DNA of 5,721 bases. It comes from Candidatus Omnitrophota bacterium (GTDB lineage: Bacteria; Omnitrophota; Gorgyraeia; JAFGHF01). Below, one piece after another: positions 1 to 5,721 of the stretch. The position numbers and the translations under genes were made by a program. Under the pieces are notes generated by a model, which was not told the DNA's origin, made no database searches, and saw only the letters and a program-made list of their open reading frames with translations. Where the stretch lies: positions 1 to 5,721 of the forward strand of contig JAHIIS010000163.1 of the NCBI GenBank assembly GCA_018899075.1, given 5' to 3'. Within the stretch, counting starts at the first letter, position 1; each line of letters starts with the position of its first letter.

Positions 1-729
1 CCCGCCTCTGCCGTTTATATCAAATCGCAGAAGAAGGCCGCAGAAAACTTAGGCATAGAGTATATGCTTGAGACGCTCCAGGCCAATATAACTCAAGCAG
101 GTTTAATCGAGTTGCTTGGCGGATTGAATCAGGATAAGGGTGTCTCAGGAGTAATCGTTCAGCTTCCTTTGCCCAAAGGGATAGACTACAAGACCGTAAT
201 GAGCGCTATTTCTCCGGCAAAAGATGCCGAAGGGATGCATCCGGAGAATTTAGGACGCGTGCTTCTGGGCAATTTCCGGATGGCTCCCTGCACAGCCCAG
301 GCAGCAATGGAGCTGATTTCTTCTACGGGAGTTGAATTATACGGAAAAGAGGCGGTTGTTGTGGGTCATTCCGAGATTGTGGGAAAACCTTTAAGTATGT
401 TATTATTAAATAAGTTTGTTACCACTACCGTCTGCCATATCGCTACCGGCGAAAGAGGCGTACTTCCTGAACATGTAAAGCGGGCAGAGATTTTGGTTGT
501 GGCGGTAGGTAAGGCAGAGTTGGTAAAAGGTGACTGGATTAAAGAAGGCGCCATAGTTATAGATGTGGGTATTAATCGTGTCGGCGATAAGCTTGTGGGG
601 GACGTGGAGTTTGAGAAGGCCAAAGAGCGCGCAAGTTTCATTACTCCCGTTCCCGGCGGCGTCGGCCCGCTCACAGTGACAATGCTAATGCGCAACGTCG
701 TCAACGCTTTCAAGGCACAGCATAGCTAA
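1..729 (+). CDS. folD: FolD-family methylene-THF dehydrogenase/cyclohydrolase, 5' end missing
   Basis: This protein interconverts 5,10-methylene-THF and 5,10-methenyl-THF; classical FolD also hydrolyses methenyl-THF to 10-formyl-THF. It is cytosolic and serves the methyl branch of the Wood-Ljungdahl pathway. The frame is open from base 1 and 242 residues are visible, so about 40 N-terminal residues lie outside the window (the family is about 280-290 aa). Visible landmarks, numbered from base 1, are the substrate motif VQLPLP (53-58), the region around K74-D75, PCT (96-98), the Rossmann motif VVVGHSEIVGKP (119-130), IDVGINR (187-193) and the signature PVPGGVGP (216-223). A gap-free comparison with human MTHFD1 recalled from memory shows four changes at functional sites: K56 is Q10, D125 is E77, R173 is H123 and S197 is I147. 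Y52 (Y6), Q100 (Q54) and D123 (D75) are kept. The family call is very secure; the bifunctional label is doubtful because the cyclohydrolase lysine is absent. Confidence 0.96.
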   Translation, partial: PASAVYIKSQKKAAENLGIEYMLETLQANITQAGLIELLGGLNQDKGVSGVIVQLPLPKGIDYKTVMSAISPAKDAEGMHPENLGRVLLGNFRMAPCTAQAAMELISSTGVELYGKEAVVVGHSEIVGKPLSMLLLNKFVTTTVCHIATGERGVLPEHVKRAEILVVAVGKAELVKGDWIKEGAIVIDVGINRVGDKLVGDVEFEKAKERASFITPVPGGVGPLTVTMLMRNVVNAFKAQHS

Positions 730-764
730 ACCGTCATAACCAGTACCGTCATAACCAGTACCGT
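730..764. repeat. 15-bp direct tandem repeat, 2.3 copies, between folD and acsA
   Basis: The unit ACCGTCATAACCAGT occurs at 730-744 and again, identically, at 745-759, and the first five bases (ACCGT) recur at 760-764. It begins immediately after the folD stop codon. The repeat is direct, not inverted, so it does not resemble a typical dimeric-regulator palindrome. It may be a slippage product or a tandem protein-binding site; the sequence alone does not say which. Confidence 0.9.
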
Positions 765-788
765 TTTCCAAACTAATCGGGAAACTGG
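755..788 (+). other. Possible weak bulged hairpin in the acsA leader
   Basis: CCAGT (755-759) can pair with ACTGG (784-788), and TTTCC (765-769) can pair with GGGAA (779-783) with one G-U pair. The loop is 9 nt (770-778) and there is a 5-nt bulge (760-764). An alternative stem pairs GTTTTCC (763-769) with GGGAAAC (779-785). The structure ends 5 nt before the acsA ribosome binding site. The first repeat copy carries a second CCAGT (740-744) that could compete for the same 3' arm. No U-run follows, so it is not a classical terminator. The pairing is seen in the sequence; any regulatory role is speculative. Confidence 0.25.
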
Positions 789-793
789 AATAT

Positions 794-799
794 AAGGAG
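794..799 (+). promoter_or_regulatory. Shine-Dalgarno site of acsA
   Basis: AAGGAG lies 7 nt upstream of the ATG at 807. It is the strongest ribosome binding site in the window and fixes the acsA start. It also suggests that acsA is translated independently of folD rather than by coupling. Confidence 0.85.
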
Positions 800-806
800 C
801 TAATCA

Positions 807-2747
807 ATGAGTGAGAAGCATATCGAACGTTCGTATGATGCGGCCTCGCAGAAGATGATAAAGAAGGCGGATGAAGAGAATATCAAAATCGCATGGGATA
901 GGTATGATGCGATGCAGCCGCAGTGTGGATTTGGAGAGCTGGGGCTATGTTGTAAGGTCTGCAATATGGGGCCTTGCAGGATTGACCCCTTTGGGGAGGG
1001 GCCGCAAGAGGGCGTCTGTGGGGCGACAAAAGATACGATTGCGGCGCGAAACCTGGCGCGGATGATTGCCTCGGGCGCAGCGGCACATTCCGACCACGGC
1101 CGGGATATCGCCCACGCTTTAATCTTAGCCGCTAAAGGAGAAGCGCACGACTATCATCTCAAAGACACGGAGAAATTAAAAAGAATAGCCGAAATCTATG
1201 GGATTGATACTCAGGGTAAAAGCATTGAGAAGATAGGGGAAGAACTGGGCGAGAGCTGCCTTTCCGAATTCGGCCGGCAACACGGCGAATTAAGAATGGC
1301 CAGCCGCGCCCCGGCAAAAAGGCAAGCTTTGTGGAGAAAGTTAGGTATTACTCCAAGAGGCATAGACAGAGAGGTTGTCGAGATAATGCACCGCACTACT
1401 ATGGGCGTGGATAATGATTATAAAAACATTATCAATCACGGAATGAGAGCCGCGCTTGCAGACGGTTGGGGCGGCTCGATGATTGCTACCGAGCTTTCCG
1501 ATATCTTATTTGGCTCGCCCAAGCCGATACGGGCGACGGTGAATTTAGGCGTATTAAAAGAAGACCAGGTGAATATCGTTGTTCACGGGCATGAGCCGAC
1601 ACTTTCTGATGTGGTGCGGGAGGCAGCAAAAGATGCCGAACTTCTGGAACTGGCCAAAAAATACGGCGCAAAAGGGATTAACATCGCCGGGATGTGCTGC
1701 ACGGCAAATGAAATCCTGATGCGCCACGGTATCCCCTCTGCCGGCAACTTCTTACAGCAGGAACTGGCAATCCTGACCGGTTCTGTGGAATTGATGATGG
1801 TGGATGTGCAGTGTATAATGCCGGCTTTATCCGGCGTGGCTAATTGTTTTCACACAAAATTGGTTACCACTTCGCCGAAGTGCAAGTTTCCCGGCGTTGA
1901 GCATATGGAATTCAAAGAGGAGAAGGCCCTGGAAATCGCTAAAGATATTATCAGGAAGGGCGTGGAAAATTATAAAAATAGAGTTAAGGAGCGGGTGGAT
2001 ATTCCTGGGGAGATAAAAGGGCTCGTTGCCGGCTTTACCACGGAAAATATTTTTCACATCTTAGGCGGCAGGTATCGCGCGACATTCAGGCCGCTGAATG
2101 ATGCGATAATTTCCGGAAGGCTTAGAGGGGCAGCAGGCGTTGTTGGCTGCAACAATCCGAACATCAGGCACGACTGGGCGCATATCTCGATGGTTAAAGA
2201 GTTGATTAAACATAATGTTTTGGTAGTGCAGACAGGATGCTCGGCAATTGCCTGCGCCAAAGAAGGCCTGCTTACACCGGAGAGCGCTTTTGAATATGCC
2301 GGAGCCGGGCTTCAGGAGATTTGCGAGGCCGTAGGTATTCCGCCGGTGTTGCATGTCGGCTCTTGCGTGGATAATTCCCGGATTTTACTTATTCTTTCCG
2401 AAGCAATTAAAGAAGGCGGTTTAGGAGAGGATTTAAGTGATTTGCCTGTGGCCGGGGCGGCTCCCGAGTGGATGAGCGAGAAGGCCATTGCTATCGGGTT
2501 TTATTTTGTAGCCAGCGGCGTATATACAGTCTTTGGCACGCCCCATCCTGTACTGGGAAGCGAGAACCTGACTAATTATATTACCAATGAACTGGAGAAT
2601 GTTGTGGGCGGAAAGTTTGCCTTTGAGGCCGACCCGATTCGCGCCGCACAGATGATGATAAAACATATTGATAAGAAAAGAGAGGCGCTTAAACTGCCCC
2701 CCTTGATGTATGAGCGAGAGCCGGTGAGAATGTCAAATAATGGCTAA
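807..2747 (+). CDS. acsA: Ni-Fe-S carbon monoxide dehydrogenase catalytic subunit (AcsA/CooS)
   Basis: This anaerobic CODH catalyses CO + H2O = CO2 + 2 e- + 2 H+. In a CODH/ACS complex it supplies CO to the synthase. It is 646 aa, close to the family norm (about 630-675). C40 and C48 match the D-cluster ligands, and C49, C52, C57 and C71 match the B-cluster set. The proton-relay segment HSDHGRDIAH spans 94-103. C-cluster (Ni-4Fe-5S) ligands are all recognisable: a His in HGH (260-262), C297/C298 in MCCTANE, C336 in VQCIMP, C448 in VGCNN, C478 in QTGCSA and C520 in GSCVDNSR. The catalytic lysine is K559 in MSEKA. The enzyme therefore looks intact. The N-terminus resembles that of acetogen AcsA, and acsB follows two genes later, so acsA fits better than a stand-alone cooS. 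No CooC nickel-insertion ATPase gene is in the window. The last 8 nt overlap the next gene. Confidence 0.97.
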   Translation: MSEKHIERSYDAASQKMIKKADEENIKIAWDRYDAMQPQCGFGELGLCCKVCNMGPCRIDPFGEGPQEGVCGATKDTIAARNLARMIASGAAAHSDHGRDIAHALILAAKGEAHDYHLKDTEKLKRIAEIYGIDTQGKSIEKIGEELGESCLSEFGRQHGELRMASRAPAKRQALWRKLGITPRGIDREVVEIMHRTTMGVDNDYKNIINHGMRAALADGWGGSMIATELSDILFGSPKPIRATVNLGVLKEDQVNIVVHGHEPTLSDVVREAAKDAELLELAKKYGAKGINIAGMCCTANEILMRHGIPSAGNFLQQELAILTGSVELMMVDVQCIMPALSGVANCFHTKLVTTSPKCKFPGVEHMEFKEEKALEIAKDIIRKGVENYKNRVKERVDIPGEIKGLVAGFTTENIFHILGGRYRATFRPLNDAIISGRLRGAAGVVGCNNPNIRHDWAHISMVKELIKHNVLVVQTGCSAIACAKEGLLTPESAFEYAGAGLQEICEAVGIPPVLHVGSCVDNSRILLILSEAIKEGGLGEDLSDLPVAGAAPEWMSEKAIAIGFYFVASGVYTVFGTPHPVLGSENLTNYITNELENVVGGKFAFEADPIRAAQMMIKHIDKKREALKLPPLMYEREPVRMSNNG

Positions 2748-3249
2748 AGACTTACTCCAGAAGAAAAAAACAAAAGATATCAAGATATATTGCGATATTA
2801 CTAAATGCGTTGGGTGTAAGTCCTGCGAGCTCGCCTGCGCAGTGGAGCACTCGCAGACAAAAAATATTTTTACCGCGCTTCGTGAAAAGACCCTGCCTAA
2901 AAAAAGGGTCAGGGCAGAGAACGTAAGCAGTAAGATTATTTCCCTGCACTGCCAGCACTGCGAGGATGCGCCGTGCATCAAGGCCTGTATGAGCGGGGCG
3001 CTCTCAAAGGACGAAAAGACAGGCGCTACCCTGCACGATAAAGATAAGTGCGTGGGCTGCTGGATGTGCGTGATGGTCTGTCCCTTCGGCGCTATAGTGA
3101 GAGACGTAGAGAATCATATCGCGGTCAAATGCGACCTCTGCCCGGATAGAGAAGATTTCGCCTGTGTCGTGGCCTGCCCTACAGGCGCTTTATTTGTGGG
3201 CACAAAAGAGGAATTTGAGAAAAAGATTAAACAGAAGAAAAAGGGATGA
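2740..3249 (+). CDS. cooF: CooF-like ferredoxin with four [4Fe-4S] clusters
   Basis: This is a 169-aa electron-transfer protein of the CooF/HycB/DmsB-like family, expected to accept or donate electrons at the CODH B/D clusters. Sixteen cysteines form four cluster motifs: C23-x2-C26-x2-C29-x3-C33, C71-x2-C74-x4-C79-x3-C83, C104-x2-C107-x2-C110-x3-C114 and C131-x2-C134-x7-C142-x3-C146. A seventeenth cysteine (C18) lies just before the first motif. There is no signal peptide or membrane segment, so it should be cytosolic. Both ends are lysine-rich (residues 3-15 and 161-168). The ATG lies inside the last codons of acsA (8-nt overlap) with only a weak GGTGAG (2723-2728) upstream, so translation is probably coupled to acsA. 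The family is certain. The cooF name rests on family and on position next to CODH and the flavoprotein; another partner such as a hydrogenase cannot be excluded. Confidence 0.9.
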   Translation: MAKDLLQKKKTKDIKIYCDITKCVGCKSCELACAVEHSQTKNIFTALREKTLPKKRVRAENVSSKIISLHCQHCEDAPCIKACMSGALSKDEKTGATLHDKDKCVGCWMCVMVCPFGAIVRDVENHIAVKCDLCPDREDFACVVACPTGALFVGTKEEFEKKIKQKKKG

Positions 3250-3251
3250 GT

Positions 3252-4538
3252 ATGGATTACGTGATTGTAGGTGGCAGCGCAGCCGGCGTAACTTGTGCGC
3301 AGACTCTAAGAAAACACGATAAAAAGTCAAATATAACGGTAATCTCAGATGAGGTATTTCCTCTATATTCGCGCTGTCTCCTGACCTATCTTCTGGCGGG
3401 TTCCATTGAGGAGGATAAACTCTATTTTAAAGATAAGAACTTTTACAAGGATAACAATATAAAGCTCTATTTGTGCAAGAGGGCTGTTTCCATAGACAGA
3501 AAACAAAAAAAGGTTTCTCTGAAAGATAAAACGAAAGTTTCCTATGATAAACTAATGCTCGCCACCGGGGCCTCGCCTAAATTAGTCGATGTCCCCGGGA
3601 TTGATAAAAAGGGCGTATTTACAGTAAGAAAGATAGATGATGCGCGTTCGATAATGAAGATGCTGGATAGGGTTAAAAAAATTGCTGTATTAGGGGGCGG
3701 ATTGATAGGTCTGCGGGATGCCTATGCATTGAGTCAAAGGCAAAAAGAAGTAACGGTTGTCGTAAAGAGCCCGCAGGTTTTATCGCAGATGGTGGATATG
3801 CAGGCAGCGCGCATCATCGCCTCGGTCTTAGAGAAAAACGGGATAAAGATTATGACCGGCGTGGCAGCAGGCGAGATTACCGGCAAAGAATTTGTAGAAG
3901 GTATTTTATTGGACAATGGCGGGAAGCTCCAGTGCCAGATGGTTATCATCGGCAAAGGCGTGAAGGCAAATACAGAACTTGCTTCGTCTTGCGGCTTAAA
4001 AGTTGAAGAGGGAATTGTGGTCGATGAATTCCTGCGCACTTCTGATGAAAATATATTTGCCGCCGGCGATTGCGCCCAGACTTATGATATTGCCAGAGAA
4101 GCAAACAGAATAAACGCGCTCTGGCCCTGCGCGGTTGAGCAGGGAGAGATTGCCGCATTAAATATGCTCGGTAAAAAGATAGCTTATGATGGCTCCTTAT
4201 CGATGAATTCGGTTGATTTTTTTGGCCTTGCCTGCATTTCAATGGGGATTACAAGACCAAAAAAAGAAGAGGATTACGAGATAATCTCTCAAGCCAAAGG
4301 CGATGTTTATAAAAAATTTATCCTCAAGGAGAATAGGATTGTGGGCATGGTTTTAGTCGGCGATATAAAGGCAGCGGGAATAATAAGCGCATTAATCAGA
4401 AACAAGATTGACGTTTCCTCAATTAAACATCTATTATTAGAGGATACCTTTAATTACGCCAAGATAATGCCGTTGGTTAGAAAATTTCAAGAGCGATTTA
4501 AACAGGAAGAATACAAAGATACAGTTATAACTTATTAG
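3252..4538 (+). CDS. CODH-associated FAD/NAD(P)-dependent oxidoreductase (FNOR type)
   Basis: This is a pyridine-nucleotide-disulfide-reductase-fold flavoprotein, 428 aa from the ATG at 3252. An N-terminal FAD-binding fold has GGSAAG (7-12), followed by an ATG motif (104-106), a second Rossmann fold with GGGLIG (148-153), and the second FAD motif FAAGDC (269-274). CODH clusters of several anaerobes pair CooS, CooF and such a flavoprotein, thought to move electrons between ferredoxin and NAD(P). Two features are unusual: the acidic residue expected at the end of the second NAD-fold strand is V171 followed by K172, and C42 in YSRC sits near the redox cysteine of NADH oxidase/CoA-disulfide reductase relatives. 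Start choice: an ATG at 3246 overlaps the ferredoxin stop (ATGA), but AAGGG (3241-3245) directly abuts it; the same site is 6 nt from the ATG at 3252, and FAD-fold proteins normally begin just before this strand. The 3246 start would add only two residues. Confidence 0.88.
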   Translation: MDYVIVGGSAAGVTCAQTLRKHDKKSNITVISDEVFPLYSRCLLTYLLAGSIEEDKLYFKDKNFYKDNNIKLYLCKRAVSIDRKQKKVSLKDKTKVSYDKLMLATGASPKLVDVPGIDKKGVFTVRKIDDARSIMKMLDRVKKIAVLGGGLIGLRDAYALSQRQKEVTVVVKSPQVLSQMVDMQAARIIASVLEKNGIKIMTGVAAGEITGKEFVEGILLDNGGKLQCQMVIIGKGVKANTELASSCGLKVEEGIVVDEFLRTSDENIFAAGDCAQTYDIAREANRINALWPCAVEQGEIAALNMLGKKIAYDGSLSMNSVDFFGLACISMGITRPKKEEDYEIISQAKGDVYKKFILKENRIVGMVLVGDIKAAGIISALIRNKIDVSSIKHLLLEDTFNYAKIMPLVRKFQERFKQEEYKDTVITY

Positions 4539-4544
4539 AGGGAG
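4538..4544 (+). promoter_or_regulatory. Shine-Dalgarno site of acsB
   Basis: The purine run GAGGGAG, beginning at the last base of the flavoprotein stop codon, lies 6 nt before the ATG at 4551. It supports that start and indicates that acsB has its own good ribosome binding site inside the operon. Confidence 0.8.
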
Positions 4545-4550
4545 CCGCAT

Positions 4551-5721
4551 ATGTCCAAGATAGTTGCTAGCGCTGCAATCCGTGGGGCAAGAAAGGTTGC
4601 TCAGGAAGCAGAAACTTTTCTCAACAAGGCCATTCAAGAAAAAGGCAAAGACGCCAAGGTCGGATTTCCGGAAACCGCCTTTTATCTGCCGATGGCTTAT
4701 GCCCTGTTAGGGCTGGAGATAAAGACTTTAAATGATATGGTTCCGGTTCTGGAGCACGTAAAGTCGCTGTTGCACGAAGAGCCGACGGATAAGCTCTGGC
4801 TTCCTTACCTGGGAGATACTTTGGATTCCGGGATTGCCACCTTACTTGCCGAGGAGTTGATTGTGGCGCTGCGTTATCTTTACGGCCAGGAGCCTCAACC
4901 CGACTGTAACGGATTTTTCTCGGATACTATTTTAAGAAGCCTGGGTATCCAGTTAGTTGACGGAAGGATGCCCGGTTTCGCCGCCATTTTAGGAGCAGCG
5001 CCGGACAACAAAACCGCTGTTGAGATTGTGCGGGAATTTCAGAAGCGCAATATCCTTACCTTTGTCGGTTCCTCCGTTAATGGCCGAAGTATTATCGACC
5101 AGTTAAAAGAGGAAAAGGTGGAGATGGGCTGGGATACTTACATCGTTCCTTACGGAAGGGATACTATCACCGGAATTTATCCTCTGCACTGGGCAATCCG
5201 GGGGGCGCTTACCTTCGGCGGACACAAAAAAGGCGAGGCCGCCAAGTGCTTGAAGTATTGCAAAGACAGGGTCTTTGCCTTTGGACTGGCGCTGGGAGAG
5301 GTGGATGATGTAAAATACGCCACTGGTGCCGGGGCAATCAATATGGGCTTTCCGGTAATTGCCGATACCGATATCCCGGAAATTAGGCCCACGGGTATCT
5401 GCACTTACGAGCATCTGGTCAAAGAGCGCGATTATAAAAAGATTGTCCCGGTCTGCATTGAAGTAAGGGGGGTAAAGGTCAAGATTTCCGAAATCCCCAT
5501 TCCCGTTACCTATTCCGCTGCCTTTGAGGGAGAGCGGGTGCGCAAAGAGCAGATGTATGTGCAGTTCGGCGGCAAATACACTACTGCCTTTGAGTATGCG
5601 CGGATGAAAAAACTGGATGAGGTGCAGGACGGAAAGATTGAGATGGTTGGCCCGGAGATAGATGAGGTTAAAGAAGGTGGGGCACTGCCTTTAGGAATTC
5701 TCGTTGAGGTAGCCGGAAGAA
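4551..5721 (+). CDS. acsB: Acetyl-CoA synthase AcsB (CODH/ACS synthase subunit), 3' end missing
   Basis: This enzyme assembles acetyl-CoA from CO (made by AcsA), a methyl group from the corrinoid iron-sulfur protein, and CoA. The open frame gives 390 complete codons with no stop before the window edge, slightly over half of the roughly 730 aa of the Moorella enzyme. Recognisable stretches compared with Moorella AcsB (from memory) include VGFPETAFYLP (37-47), ITG..PLHWAIRGALTFGG near the middle, FEGE (325-328) with MYVQFGG just after, and DGKIE..GPEID followed by LPLGILVEVAGR at the edge. The visible part covers the N-terminal domain, which contacts CODH in the Moorella complex, and the start of the middle domain. 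The Ni-Fe-S A-cluster cysteines lie in the missing C-terminal part, so integrity of the active site cannot be judged. The N-terminus is about 16 residues shorter than in Moorella. The homology to full-length bacterial AcsB is strong; archaeal CdhC lacks this N-terminal domain. Confidence 0.95.
   Translation, partial: MSKIVASAAIRGARKVAQEAETFLNKAIQEKGKDAKVGFPETAFYLPMAYALLGLEIKTLNDMVPVLEHVKSLLHEEPTDKLWLPYLGDTLDSGIATLLAEELIVALRYLYGQEPQPDCNGFFSDTILRSLGIQLVDGRMPGFAAILGAAPDNKTAVEIVREFQKRNILTFVGSSVNGRSIIDQLKEEKVEMGWDTYIVPYGRDTITGIYPLHWAIRGALTFGGHKKGEAAKCLKYCKDRVFAFGLALGEVDDVKYATGAGAINMGFPVIADTDIPEIRPTGICTYEHLVKERDYKKIVPVCIEVRGVKVKISEIPIPVTYSAAFEGERVRKEQMYVQFGGKYTTAFEYARMKKLDEVQDGKIEMVGPEIDEVKEGGALPLGILVEVAGR

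Noticed and set aside
366..713. Long antisense open frame within folD (115 codons).
   Set aside because: It is fully contained in a well-conserved gene, its product is low-complexity Ser/Thr/Pro-rich, and it shows no recognisable family.
745..764. Possible CooA-type CO-sensor operator, from the GTCAT elements upstream of acsA.
   Set aside because: The elements repeat directly at 15-bp spacing; a CooA site needs an inverted TGTCA/TGACA-like arrangement, which is absent.
763..785. Possible rho-independent terminator after folD.
   Set aside because: The stem is short and AT-rich in part, includes a G-U pair, and is followed by ACTGGAATA rather than a T-run.
786..796. TATAAG at 791-796 as a -10 promoter element for acsA.
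   Set aside because: No convincing -35 box lies 16-18 nt upstream, and the element overlaps the ribosome binding site, leaving almost no leader.
807..2747. Possible inactive CODH paralogue lacking C-cluster ligands.
   Set aside because: Ligand cysteines, the histidine region, the proton-relay histidines and the catalytic lysine are all present.
5103..5414. Antisense open frames opposite acsB.
   Set aside because: The + strand here encodes clearly conserved AcsB sequence without interruption; the antisense products match nothing recognisable.

Overview
The window is a piece of a Wood-Ljungdahl (reductive acetyl-CoA) pathway operon from an anaerobic bacterium. All five genes lie on the + strand and are tightly packed. 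In order they are: the 3' part of folD (methylene-tetrahydrofolate dehydrogenase/cyclohydrolase family); acsA/cooS (Ni-Fe-S carbon monoxide dehydrogenase); a CooF-like ferredoxin with four predicted [4Fe-4S] clusters; an FAD/NAD(P)-type oxidoreductase of the kind often found with CODH genes; and the 5' part of acsB (acetyl-CoA synthase), which runs off the right edge.

The bacterial-type AcsB rather than archaeal CdhC, the THF-based FolD, and the acetogen-like CODH N-terminus point to a strictly anaerobic bacterium with a bacterial Wood-Ljungdahl pathway. Base composition is near balanced and codon use is mixed (TTA, ATA, AGA and AGG are all frequent). An uncultured lineage such as Omnitrophota would fit, but that placement is a guess; the sequence does not settle taxonomy.

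Layout: folD ends at 729. A 77-nt gap follows, holding a 15-bp tandem repeat (2.3 copies), a weak hairpin and a good Shine-Dalgarno site. acsA (807-2747) overlaps the ferredoxin gene by 8 nt. The ferredoxin gene overlaps or nearly abuts the flavoprotein gene, depending on which of two ATGs is used. Twelve nt then separate the flavoprotein from acsB. The last four genes therefore look co-transcribed and partly translationally coupled. No RNA gene, mobile element or CRISPR was seen.

How the genes work together (inference from family knowledge): FolD serves the methyl branch, interconverting methylene- and methenyl-THF. AcsA reduces CO2 to CO, and AcsB joins that CO to a methyl group and CoA. 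The ferredoxin and flavoprotein, placed between the two subunits of the CODH/ACS complex, probably pass electrons between CODH and a nicotinamide or ferredoxin pool.

The points most worth a second look are in FolD. The catalytic lysine needed for cyclohydrolase activity is a glutamine, a pterin-contacting aspartate is a glutamate, and both residues that hold the NADP 2'-phosphate in the human enzyme are replaced. This suggests an NAD-preferring, dehydrogenase-only enzyme. The flavoprotein also lacks the acidic residue that normally marks NADH preference.
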